A DNA stretch of 64,000 nucleotides from an uncultured Prevotella sp. GTDB lineage: Bacteria; Bacteroidota; Bacteroidia; Bacteroidales; Bacteroidaceae. The notes beneath the pieces were generated by a model, which was given only the letters and a program-made list of their open reading frames with translations, searched no databases and was not told the DNA's origin. The translations under genes and the position numbers were made by a program. Of this stretch, positions 31,196 through 38,580 are shown in pieces; position 1 is the first letter of the stretch; the number at the start of each line of letters is the position of its first letter. The DNA is taken from contig CAKZVT010000047.1 of NCBI GenBank assembly GCA_937922435.1, positions 8,938 through 72,937 of the forward strand, written 5' to 3'.

Positions 31196-31467
31196 TCATC
31201 CGCAGTTTGTTTGGATGACATACAAAGTTTATTAATGAAGACATTTGTTCCGCCGGATTTGCAATCCGGCGGTTCTTAATTGCGGATTTGCAATCCGCCC
31301 ATATATATACATAATTCTTATAGATGCGCGGTTTGAGCGGATTACAAATCCTTATAGTAAATTTAGGCGGATTATAAATCCGCCTAAACATATTGCCGAC
31401 AGCCTGATTTGTAGAAGACAATAAACGGTAAATATTTTTATCAACCATCTAAACAAACTGCGGATGA
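31196..31467. repeat. 272-bp MITE-like element with 22-bp terminal inverted repeats
   Basis: Terminal repeats 31196-31217 and 31446-31467 are complementary over 22 bases with one mismatch (core TCATCCGCAGTTTGTTT). Inside are nested palindromes of one family: 31250-31272 (CCGGATTTGCAATCCGG core), 31282-31298 (GCGGATTTGCAATCCGC), a half-site at about 31337-31352, and 31362-31388 (GGCGGATTATAAATCCGCC core). No coding frame is present. The right end runs into 22-bp-period repeat copy 7. No clear target-site duplication is visible. Confidence 0.75.
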
Positions 31468-31472
31468 ATCGT

Positions 31473-31582
31473 AAAAGGTGGCAAATCGCAGTGCAAAAGG
31501 CCGTCTTTCGCACGCTGAAAGGCCACCTTTCGCAGGCCAAAAGACGGCATATTGGAAAGGCGCTGGTAATCAGGTATTTACA
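31473..31582. repeat. 22-bp-period repeat, copy 7 (four units plus tail)
   Basis: Units start at 31473, 31495, 31517 and 31539, followed by a GCATATTGGAAAGG tail and GGTAATCAGGTATTTAC. The whole copy aligns end to end with copy 9, including CGGATGAA just before unit 1. It sits between the divergent LUD and subtilase genes. The rest of the gap to 31760 holds no gene. Confidence 0.85.
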
Positions 31583-31764
31583 AGCCTGCCGCCGACGCGT
31601 CTTGAAAGAGCCGTCAAAACGCCCCTTTTCAGCCGCCAGGACGCGTCGTTTCCGCCGTTGAAGCGTCTTGTTTGGACGGCCTTTCCGTCGCTGTGTTTTT
31701 ATGTCTGAATGAAAATAAAATCTCGTTTCGCCCACATTTATTTTGCGTTTCGCATCGCAATCAT

Positions 31765-31772
31765 TATCTTTG
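31765..31772 (+). promoter_or_regulatory. -7 box for the subtilase gene
   Basis: TATCTTTG 18 bases before the GTG start at 31791. It rules out the in-frame ATG at 31743, which lies upstream of the promoter. Confidence 0.65.
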
Positions 31773-31790
31773 CAGGTTAAAAAAGAAACC

Positions 31791-33203
31791 GTGACGTTAG
31801 TGAAGCCTTTATTGTCAACGTTGTTGTTTCTCGTCTTCGCCGCCGCCGTCGGCGCGCGGACGGGTGGAAATGCGCTCAAGGTGAAATACCCGGGAGGCAG
31901 GACGTACATGTTCCGCGTTGAGCTGAAAGACAAGCGCGGCACGCCTTACAGCCTCGAAAGGCCGGCCGACTTCCTGTCGGCCAAGGCGCTGGAGCGGCGC
32001 AACCGCCAGCACCTGCGGCTCGACTCGACCGACCTTCCCGTCAATCCGGCTTACGTCAACGAAATACGTTCGACCGGTGTCGACGTGGTGAGCAGCAGCA
32101 AATGGAACAACACCGTGCTCGTGCGCAGCCGCCATCTGTCAAGGCTCAAGAGCGTGGCGCTGCTCGGCTGCGTCAAGTCGGTGCGCAGGGTGTGGACTTC
32201 TCCCGACTCCATCGATGCCACGCCGCCGCGTGCGAGGTATCACACGGAGTTCAACAGCTGGGAGACCGTGGAGCAAAGCCCTTACGGGGTGACGCTCGAA
32301 CAGACCGAGATGGTTGGCGGCGAGAAGCTGCACAGCCGCGGTTTCCGTGGCCGTGGCATGACAATAGCCGTGCTCGACGGCGGCTTTATGAACGCCGACC
32401 GCATACCGTGCCTGAAGCAGGCGCGCGTTGTGGGCACGGCAGACTTCGTTGTGCCGCGCTCGGAAAGCGTCTACAAGGAGATGGACCACGGCACAAAGGT
32501 GCTCTCGGTCATGGCGGCCAACGTGCCCGGCGCGTTCGTAGGAGCCGCCCCGGAAGCGTCGTACTGGCTGCTGCGGTGCGAGGACGGATATACCGAGAGC
32601 CTCGCCGAAGAGGACTACTGGGCCGCCGCCGCCGAGTTTGCCGACAGCGTAGGCGTAGACATCATAAACAGTTCGTTGGGCTTCCATGCCTTCGACAGCC
32701 CGTCAGACAACTATACGTACCGCCAGCTTGACGGCCGTACCGCGCTAATATCGCGCACGGCGTCGATGCTCGCCGCCAAGGGCATACTGCTCGTCAACAG
32801 CGCGGGCAATGACGGCATGGCCTCGTGGAAGAAAATAAACGTGCCTGCCGATGCCGACAACATTGTGACCGTGGGCGCTGTTACGCCCGACCGGCGCAAC
32901 GCTACGTTCAGCAGCATAGGCCCTACGACCGACGGACGCGTGAAGCCCGACGTGATGGCGCAGGGCAGTCCGACGGCGGTTATCACCGGCCGTGGCACTA
33001 TAATAAAAGATGTAGGCACATCGTTCGCCACGCCGCTCGTGGCCGGGCTGGCCGCATGTCTTTGGCAGGCGTTGCCCGGCAAGACGGCATACCAGATGGT
33101 AGACCTGCTCCGCCGCTGCGCCGACAATGCCGCCACGCCCGACAATATCTACGGTTACGGCATACCAGACTTCTGGAAGGCGTATGAAATGGGGAAGGAA
33201 TGA
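31791..33203 (+). CDS. S8 family (subtilisin-like) serine peptidase
   Basis: A 470-residue exported subtilase. With the GTG start the N-terminus is a good signal peptide (VKPLLSTLLFLVFAAAVGA). A pro-region of about 150 residues follows. The triad is Asp196 (TIAVLDGGFMN), His233 (MDHGTKVLS) and the Ser in VGTSFATPLVAG, with the oxyanion Asn in LVNSAGNDGM. It ends soon after the catalytic domain (GYGIPDFWKAYEMGKE), so it lacks the C-terminal sorting domain of type IX secretion cargo and is probably periplasmic. The substrate is unknown. Expression from its own promoter is likely. Confidence 0.88.
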   Translation: MTLVKPLLSTLLFLVFAAAVGARTGGNALKVKYPGGRTYMFRVELKDKRGTPYSLERPADFLSAKALERRNRQHLRLDSTDLPVNPAYVNEIRSTGVDVVSSSKWNNTVLVRSRHLSRLKSVALLGCVKSVRRVWTSPDSIDATPPRARYHTEFNSWETVEQSPYGVTLEQTEMVGGEKLHSRGFRGRGMTIAVLDGGFMNADRIPCLKQARVVGTADFVVPRSESVYKEMDHGTKVLSVMAANVPGAFVGAAPEASYWLLRCEDGYTESLAEEDYWAAAAEFADSVGVDIINSSLGFHAFDSPSDNYTYRQLDGRTALISRTASMLAAKGILLVNSAGNDGMASWKKINVPADADNIVTVGAVTPDRRNATFSSIGPTTDGRVKPDVMAQGSPTAVITGRGTIIKDVGTSFATPLVAGLAACLWQALPGKTAYQMVDLLRRCADNAATPDNIYGYGIPDFWKAYEMGKE

Positions 33204-33206
33204 AAT

Positions 33207-33388
33207 ATTAAAGCCCCACCCACGGCTCTCCCGAGGGGAGGGAGTTCTGATTGTTATGCTGTCTTTTTGCCTTTCCGCTTTTCAGGTTTTCGTCAATAAT
33301 TTTTTGCAGGATGAAATATCAAGATACTCTTTTTACACCCAATCAAGCTAATCAAGCTTCCTCCCTTAGGGAGGGTGGGGGTGGGTAT
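33207..33388. repeat. Paired GC-rich arm element E7, containing the xseA start
   Basis: Left arm 33213-33245 (GCCCCACCCACGGCTCTCCC then GGGGAGGGAG), a spacer, and right arm 33351-33388 (AGCTTCCTCCCTTAGGG then GGGTGGGGGTGGGTAT). The xseA ATG (33311) lies in the spacer, and the right arm is translated. Confidence 0.83.
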
Positions 33389-34690
33389 CTCTCTCTCTTT
33401 GAGCTTAACTCCCTTGTCCGCGAGGCCGTCGAGCTGACCCTGCCCGGCGACTACTGGGTGGAGGCCGAGCTGTCGGAGGTGCGCGAGCGTGGCGGGCATT
33501 GCTACATGGAGCTTGTGCAGAAATACCCCGACGGCGTTACGCCCGTGGCGCGGGCGTCGGCCAAATGCTGGCGCAGCGTGTGGATGCTGGTGCGTCCCCA
33601 CTTCGAGCGCGTCACCGGCGAGGCGTTTCATGCAGGCTTGAAAGTGCTGCTGAAGGTGCACGCCCAGTTCCATGAAAACTACGGTTTCTCGTGGATTGTG
33701 TCAGACATCGACCCCACGTTCACCCTCGGCGACATGGCGCGCCGCCGCCAGGAGGTCATCCGCAGGCTGAAGGCCGAGGGCGTGTTCGACCTCAACAAGC
33801 AGCTCGCCCTTCCGCCTTTTGCCCAGCGTATAGCCGTAATTTCCAGTGAGACGGCGGCAGGCTACGGCGACTTTTGCAACCAGCTTGACACCAATCAGTT
33901 CGGCTTCGCGTTCACGGTGACGCTCTTCCCGGCCATAATGCAGGGCGAACGCACGGCGCGGAGCATCATTGCCGCCCTCAATGCGGTGAACGCCGAGGCC
34001 GCGAATTATGACTGCGTGGTCGTAATCCGCGGCGGAGGAGCTACGAGCGACCTGTCCGCTTTCGACTCGTTGGAGCTTGCAGAGAACGTTGCCAACTTCC
34101 CTTTGCCCGTAATAACAGGCATCGGCCACGAGCGCGACGAGAGCGTTGTTGACATGGTTGCGCATACAAGGGCGAAGACGCCGACGGCCGCCGCCGCCCT
34201 GCTTGTTGACAACCTGAAGCGTACTGCGGAGCGCATCGACCGCGCACGCGACGCCATCGCAACCGCTGTAAACCGCCGCATGGACTTCGAGCGGATGCGC
34301 CTTGCACGCCTGGCGGAGCGCGTGCCTGTGCTGTTCGCCCTCGTGAGGACACGCCAGCAGGCGCGCATCGACGCATTGTATGCCCGTATGGGTGCAGCCG
34401 TAAAGGCAGGCATGGAGGCAGCCTCGCATCGTCTTGACCGCCTGGCCGAGGCCGTGCAGCCCCTTGCCGCACGCCGCATGACCGCCGAGAACCACCGCCT
34501 TGAACTGTTGGCGCAGCGCATCGCCGCCCTCGACCCTGCACGCCTGCTGCGCCGCGGCTACTCGATAACGCTGCACAACGGGCGAGCCGTGCGCTCGTCG
34601 GCGGCGTTGAAGGACGGCGACGTCATCGAAACACTGTTCGGCCGTGGCCGCATAAAGTCAAAAGTAACCAAGGACAAGGAGCAGGAGTAG
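33311..34690 (+). CDS. xseA: Exodeoxyribonuclease VII large subunit
   Basis: A 459-residue XseA with an N-terminal OB fold (LFELNSLVREAVELTLPGDY, VEAELSEVRERGGHCYMELV) and a nuclease domain with AVISSETAAGYGDFCNQL, CVVVIRGGGATSDLSAFDS and ITGIGHERDESVVDMVAH, then a helical tail and LLRRGYSITLHNG. With XseB it degrades single-stranded DNA from both ends. The only in-frame starts (33311 or 33251) lie before the GC-rich arm, so residues about 11-25 (ANQASSLREGGGGYL) are translated repeat. This is an in-frame insertion at the N-terminus. The rest of the protein looks intact. xseB follows 66 bases downstream. Confidence 0.93.
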   Translation: MKYQDTLFTPNQANQASSLREGGGGYLSLFELNSLVREAVELTLPGDYWVEAELSEVRERGGHCYMELVQKYPDGVTPVARASAKCWRSVWMLVRPHFERVTGEAFHAGLKVLLKVHAQFHENYGFSWIVSDIDPTFTLGDMARRRQEVIRRLKAEGVFDLNKQLALPPFAQRIAVISSETAAGYGDFCNQLDTNQFGFAFTVTLFPAIMQGERTARSIIAALNAVNAEAANYDCVVVIRGGGATSDLSAFDSLELAENVANFPLPVITGIGHERDESVVDMVAHTRAKTPTAAAALLVDNLKRTAERIDRARDAIATAVNRRMDFERMRLARLAERVPVLFALVRTRQQARIDALYARMGAAVKAGMEAASHRLDRLAEAVQPLAARRMTAENHRLELLAQRIAALDPARLLRRGYSITLHNGRAVRSSAALKDGDVIETLFGRGRIKSKVTKDKEQE

Positions 34691-34692
34691 CA

Positions 34693-34750
34693 TCACCTCG
34701 TTTCCCATTACTCCCAGCTCTCCCAGTGCTCCCATAACTCCCAAAAACCA
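34693..34750. repeat. Single-arm tandem of CTCCCAGCTCTCCCAG units
   Basis: CCCATTACTCCCAGCTCTCC, CAGTGCTCCCATAACTCCC: degenerate 8-10 base words filling the xseA-xseB gap. No complementary arm is present. Similar words occur at 44390-44432 and 62490-62515. Confidence 0.65.
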
Positions 34751-34756
34751 AACAAC

Positions 34757-34945
34757 ATGAAAGAAACAACCTACGAGGAAGCCATCAAGCAGCTTGAAGC
34801 CATCGTTGCCAAGATGGAAAACGACGAGCTCGACATCGACAGCCTGTCGCAGCAGCTCAAGACCGCGCAGAAGCTAATCAAGCTATGCAAGGACAAGCTG
34901 GCCAAGGCCGACGGCGAAATCAAGAAAATACTCGACAATCAATAA
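34757..34945 (+). CDS. xseB: Exodeoxyribonuclease VII small subunit
   Basis: A 62-residue helical protein with the XseB pattern: TYEEAIKQLEAIVAKMENDE followed by LDIDSLSQQLKTAQKLIKLCKDKL. It forms the helical stalk that binds XseA. Length is normal (60-80). It lies directly downstream of xseA. The following gap (34946-35056) holds TATCGGGCTTGTCTGGCTAA-type words like those near 8430 and 25950. Confidence 0.95.
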   Translation: MKETTYEEAIKQLEAIVAKMENDELDIDSLSQQLKTAQKLIKLCKDKLAKADGEIKKILDNQ

Positions 34946-35056
34946 TCCGACACTTGGCGTATCGGGCTTGTCTGGCTAATCGGGCTTATCTGTCCGATTG
35001 CCTTTGCCTTGCCTAAAATTATTCGGTAAAAAATTGTTTGTTACTAAGATAATTGT

Positions 35057-35064
35057 TACTTTTG
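35057..35064 (+). promoter_or_regulatory. -7 box for ilvE
   Basis: TACTTTTG, 31 bases before the ATG. An upstream TTTG is present at about 16 bases, slightly closer than consensus. Confidence 0.55.
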
Positions 35065-35095
35065 CAACAATAAACTCATAAATTAAAGCTGTATT

Positions 35096-36118
35096 ATGAA
35101 AAATATGGATTGGGCTAACCTGTCTTTCGGTTATGTTCCGACAGACTACAACGTCCGTTGCTTCTACCGCGACGGCAAGTGGGGAGAAATCGAAGTGTGC
35201 TCCGACGAGTACATCAAGATGCACATGGCGGCTACCTGCCTGCATTACGGCCAGGAGGCGTTCGAGGGACTGAAGGCGTACCGTTGCCCGGACGGCAAGG
35301 TGCGTGTGTTCCGCATGGACGAGAACGCCGCGCGCCTGCAAAGCACATGCCGCGGAATACTCATGCCCGAGGTGTCCACCGAGCTGTTCGAGGAGATGGT
35401 TGCCAAGGTTGTACGCCTCAATCAGGACTACATCCCGACTTACGAAAGCGGAGCAACGCTTTACATACGTCCGCTTCTGCTGGGCATGTCGGCGCAGGTT
35501 GGAGTGCATCCGGCTTCAGAATACATGTTCATGATATTCGTAACGCCCGTAGGCCCGTACTTCAAGGGAGGCTTTGCCACCAATCCATACGTCATCATAC
35601 GCGAGTACGACCGTGCCGCTCCGCTCGGCACCGGTATATATAAGGTGGGCGGAAACTACGCCGCTTCGTTGCGTGCCAACAAGATGGCGCACGACCTTGG
35701 CTATGCCTGCGAGTTCTATCTCGACGCTAAGGAAAAGAAGTATATTGACGAATGCGGTGCCGCCAACTTCTTCGGCATCAAGGACAACACGTATGTCACT
35801 CCGAAGTCTACCAGCATACTGCCCAGCATTACCAACAAGAGCCTCATGCAGCTGGCCGAGGACATGGGCATGAAGGTGGAGCGCAGGCAAATCCCCGAGG
35901 AAGAACTTGCCACGTTCGAGGAGGCCGGAGCCTGCGGCACTGCGGCCGTAATCAGCCCCATCTCGCGGATAGACGACCTCGAGAACAACAAGAGCTACGT
36001 CATCAGCAAGGACGGCAAGCCCGGTCCTATAAGCACAATGCTGTACAACAAGCTGCGCAACATACAGTACGGCATTGAGCCTGACGTGCATGGTTGGACG
36101 AAAGTGATAATCGGATAA
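35096..36118 (+). CDS. ilvE: Branched-chain amino acid aminotransferase
   Basis: A 340-residue fold-type IV PLP aminotransferase interconverting Leu, Ile and Val with their 2-oxo acids. Signatures are LHYGQEAFEGLKAYRCPDG near the N-terminus, the PLP Lys in GTGIYKVGGNYAASL, CGAANFFGIKDNTYVTPKS, and the C-terminal CGTAAVISPISRIDD. Length fits the roughly 340-residue bacterial group rather than the roughly 305-residue E. coli type. It is expressed from its own promoter and followed by a TTAAG-type hairpin. Cytoplasmic. Confidence 0.95.
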   Translation: MKNMDWANLSFGYVPTDYNVRCFYRDGKWGEIEVCSDEYIKMHMAATCLHYGQEAFEGLKAYRCPDGKVRVFRMDENAARLQSTCRGILMPEVSTELFEEMVAKVVRLNQDYIPTYESGATLYIRPLLLGMSAQVGVHPASEYMFMIFVTPVGPYFKGGFATNPYVIIREYDRAAPLGTGIYKVGGNYAASLRANKMAHDLGYACEFYLDAKEKKYIDECGAANFFGIKDNTYVTPKSTSILPSITNKSLMQLAEDMGMKVERRQIPEEELATFEEAGACGTAAVISPISRIDDLENNKSYVISKDGKPGPISTMLYNKLRNIQYGIEPDVHGWTKVIIG

Positions 36119-36221
36119 ATTAAGAATTAAGAGTTAAGAATTAAGAAAATATGCTTTGCCGGATGTCTTAATCGGTATTTTTCTTAACTCTTAACTCTTA
36201 ATTCTTAACTCTTAATTTAAA
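36119..36221. repeat. Hairpin of degenerate TTAAGAGTTAAGAATT units
   Basis: Left arm 36119-36150 (AATTAAGAATTAAGAGTTAA then GAATTAAGAAAATATGC) and right arm about 36176-36221 (TTTTTCTTAACTCTTAACTC then TTAATTCTTAACTCTTAATT) are complementary in register over about 35 bases with few mismatches. The element spans the gap from the ilvE stop to 5 bases before trmB. Its left arm ends in TATGC, as in several GC-rich elements. Confidence 0.85.
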
Positions 36222-36225
36222 TAAG

Positions 36226-36996
36226 ATGGGCAAAGGCAAGCTGGCCAAGTTCGCTGACATGGAGCGTTACGCGAACGTATTTCAGTATCCGTATTCAGTG
36301 ATTGACAACGTACCTTTCGAGATGAAAGGGCGTTGGCGCGAGATGTATTTCCATAACGACAACCCCATTGTGCTCGAGCTTGGCTGCGGCAGGGGCGAGT
36401 ATGCCGTAGGACTGGCGCGGATGTTTCCCGATGTCAACTTCATCGGTGTCGACATAAAGGGTGCGCGTATGTGGACGGGAGCTACGCAGGCACTGGCCGA
36501 AGGGCTGGCAAACGTGGCCTTCCTGCGTACCAACATCGAGCTGATTGACCGCTTTTTCGCCCCTGGCGAGGTGCAGGAAATATGGCTTACGTTCAGCGAC
36601 CCGCAGATGAAGAATGTGCGCAAGCGGCTTACCTCTACCTTCTTTATGGAGCGTTACCGCCGCTTCCTCGTAGACGACGGCATTGTGCATCTCAAGACTG
36701 ACAGCAACTTCCTTTTCACTTACACCCGGTACATGGTGTCGCATAACGGCCTGCCGGTGCTCTTTATGACGGAGGACCTTTATCATACAGCCGATATGGA
36801 CGAAGCCACGCGCCGCATACTTTCCATACAGACCTACTACGAGAGCCAGTGGATTGAGCGCGGACTGAACATACGCTACATGAAGTTCCGCCTGCCGCAC
36901 GGCGTGGACTTGACGGAGTCGGGCGTGGAAATTCCCGTCGACGACTACCGCAGTTACAAGCGCAACGGGCGTAGCGGAGTGGAAAAGCGAAAATGA
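36226..36996 (+). CDS. trmB: tRNA (guanine-N7-)-methyltransferase
   Basis: A 256-residue TrmB that makes m7G at position 46 of tRNAs. The SAM-binding LELGCGRGEYAVGLARMFP, GVDIKGARMW, the family signature LTFSDPQMKNVRKRL (the usual PDPWxKxRHxKRR in diverged form, as in Bacteroidota) and HLKTDSNFLFTYTRY are visible. The last 15 residues are basic (SYKRNGRSGVEKRK). Cytoplasmic. Confidence 0.93.
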   Translation: MGKGKLAKFADMERYANVFQYPYSVIDNVPFEMKGRWREMYFHNDNPIVLELGCGRGEYAVGLARMFPDVNFIGVDIKGARMWTGATQALAEGLANVAFLRTNIELIDRFFAPGEVQEIWLTFSDPQMKNVRKRLTSTFFMERYRRFLVDDGIVHLKTDSNFLFTYTRYMVSHNGLPVLFMTEDLYHTADMDEATRRILSIQTYYESQWIERGLNIRYMKFRLPHGVDLTESGVEIPVDDYRSYKRNGRSGVEKRK

Positions 36997-37104
36997 GTTG
37001 GCAGGTCAAGCATATAGAGCCAAGACTTTTGGAATTGTTAGTTTCCGGCAGTCTTTGCTCTCTTTTTGTTCCTTGTTTTTACGGTTAACGGTCAATCGGC
37101 TTCT

Positions 37105-37170
37105 CATTGGCCGCCTTTTGCATTGTGAAATGCCGTCTTTCGTATGATAAAAAGTATCCTTTTGTCTGTC
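37105..37170. repeat. 22-bp-period repeat, copy 8 (degenerate, three units)
   Basis: Units start at 37105, 37127 and 37149; the words GGCCGCCTTTTGC, GAAATGCCGTCTTTCG and AAAAAGTATCCTTTTG keep the 22-base phase although decayed. It lies in the 314-base gap between trmB and mrp, which holds nothing else except the mrp promoter. Confidence 0.65.
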
Positions 37171-37278
37171 TTTTATGAGCGTGTGATATAACGTGTTGAC
37201 AGCAAGATAGTTATGCTCTGACTGACATGTGGCGGATAATTTGTGCGGATAAAAGCGAAGAGTAACGGGATAATTTTA

Positions 37279-37286
37279 TAATTTTG
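37279..37286 (+). promoter_or_regulatory. -7 box for the mrp-family gene
   Basis: TAATTTTG, 24 bases before ATG 37311. It overlaps the upstream in-frame TTG at 37284, which therefore is not the start. Confidence 0.6.
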
Positions 37287-37310
37287 CACGGAGAAAACAA
37301 CAGAAGCATT

Positions 37311-38408
37311 ATGACGCTATATCCGAAACTGATAATGGACGCCCTGGCTACAGTGACGTATCCAGGCACAAAGAAAAACCTTGTGGAGAGCGAGATGGTG
37401 GCCGACAACCTGCGGATTGACGGCATGAAGGTGTCGTTCTCGCTCATCTTCCCACGCGACACCGACCCCTTCATGAAGTCGACGCTCAAGGCCGCCGAGG
37501 CGGCAATACACTACCACGTAAGCAAGGACGTGGAGGTGACAATCGACGTGGAGACCAAGTCGAAGCCACGCCCCGAGCCGGGCAAGATGCTGCCGGGCGT
37601 AAAGAACGTTGTGGCGGTAAGCTCGGGCAAGGGCGGAGTAGGCAAGAGCACCGTTGCGGCCAACCTTGCCATCGCGCTGGCACGCCTTGGATACAAAGTA
37701 GGTCTGCTCGACACCGACATCTTCGGCCCGTCGATGCCCAAGATGTTCGACGTGGAGGACGCGCGCCCTTATGCCGTTAACAAGGACGGCCGCGACCTCA
37801 TAGAGCCCATAGAAAAATACGGCGTGAAGCTGTTGAGCATAGGCTTTTTCGTAAATCCCGACACGGCGACGCTGTGGCGCGGCGGCATGGCGTCGAACGC
37901 GCTGAAGCAGCTAATCGGCGATGCCGACTGGGGCGACCTTGACTACTTTATACTCGACACGCCTCCGGGCACGAGCGACATCCACCTTACACTGCTTCAG
38001 ACGCTGGCCATCACCGGCGCGGTCATCGTGAGCACGCCGCAGAAGGTGGCCTTGGCCGACGCACGCAAGGGCATCGACATGTACAGGAACGACAAGGTGA
38101 ACGTGCCCATACTGGGACTGGTGGAGAACATGGCATGGTTTACCCCGGCCGAGCTGCCAGAGAACAGGTATTACATCTTCGGCAAGGACGGATGCATGAA
38201 CCTTGCAAAGGAGATGGGCGTGCCACTGTTGGCGCAGATACCGATGGTGCAGAGCATCTGCGAGAGCGGCGACGACGGCAAGCCTTCGGCTCTCGACGCC
38301 GACACCATGACCGGCCAGGCGTTCATCAACCTGGCGCAGGCCGTTGTCACTACGGTGAACCGTAGGAACAAGGAGCAAGGGCCGACGAAGGTGGTGGAAG
38401 TGAAGTAA
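37311..38408 (+). CDS. mrp: Mrp/NBP35 family Fe-S cluster carrier ATPase
   Basis: A 365-residue P-loop protein (ApbC/Mrp) thought to carry and transfer Fe-S clusters. The N-terminal 95 residues form a MIP18/DUF59-like domain, then the deviant Walker A SSGKGGVGKSTVAANLA, LLDTDIFGPSMPKMF, and YFILDTPPGTSDIHLTLLQ. The Cys pair seen in some Mrp proteins (CxxC) is not evident. ENMAWFTPAELPENRYYIFG replaces the usual MxxFxCPxC region, as common in Bacteroidota. Start ATG 37311 follows the promoter. Confidence 0.92.
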   Translation: MTLYPKLIMDALATVTYPGTKKNLVESEMVADNLRIDGMKVSFSLIFPRDTDPFMKSTLKAAEAAIHYHVSKDVEVTIDVETKSKPRPEPGKMLPGVKNVVAVSSGKGGVGKSTVAANLAIALARLGYKVGLLDTDIFGPSMPKMFDVEDARPYAVNKDGRDLIEPIEKYGVKLLSIGFFVNPDTATLWRGGMASNALKQLIGDADWGDLDYFILDTPPGTSDIHLTLLQTLAITGAVIVSTPQKVALADARKGIDMYRNDKVNVPILGLVENMAWFTPAELPENRYYIFGKDGCMNLAKEMGVPLLAQIPMVQSICESGDDGKPSALDADTMTGQAFINLAQAVVTTVNRRNKEQGPTKVVEVK

Positions 38409-38572
38409 AAGCCCCTCCCCAGCCCTCCCGGGGGAGGGAGTCTAGAATGCTTGATATATATATAAATTTTACATAATTAAAAGGCTTGCCTGTAATATTG
38501 GAACAGGCAAGCCTTTTATTATATTGTAAGGGTAATCAAACTCCCTCCCTTGGGGAGGGTTGGGGTGGGTGT
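38409..38572. repeat. Paired GC-rich arm element E8
   Basis: Left arm 38410-38443 (GCCCCTCCCCAGCCCTCCC), a spacer with a perfect terminator, and right arm 38532-38572 (TAATCAAACTCCCTCCC then GGGTTGGGGTGGGTGT). It begins at the mrp stop codon and ends 8 bases before the cydB stop. Confidence 0.87.
38478..38520. terminator. Bidirectional terminator between mrp and cydB
   Basis: AAAAGGCTTGCCTG / CAGGCAAGCCTTTT forms a perfect 14-bp stem with a 10-base loop and A/T flanks on both sides. It lies in the spacer of element E8. Confidence 0.9.
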
Positions 38573-38580
38573 CGTGTGTT

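Noticed and set aside
30436..31221. 261-codon version of the LUD protein
   Set aside because: The extra 50 residues extend upstream of the TAACTTTG promoter and have no family similarity; the start at 31071 gives the usual N-terminus.
31464..31708. Short open frames in the subtilase upstream region
   Set aside because: They translate 22-bp repeat copy 7 in different frames and lie upstream of the real promoter at 31765.
31743..31790. ATG 31743 as the subtilase start
   Set aside because: A TATCTTTG promoter lies downstream of it at 31765-31772, and the added residues do not fit a signal peptide; GTG 31791 does.
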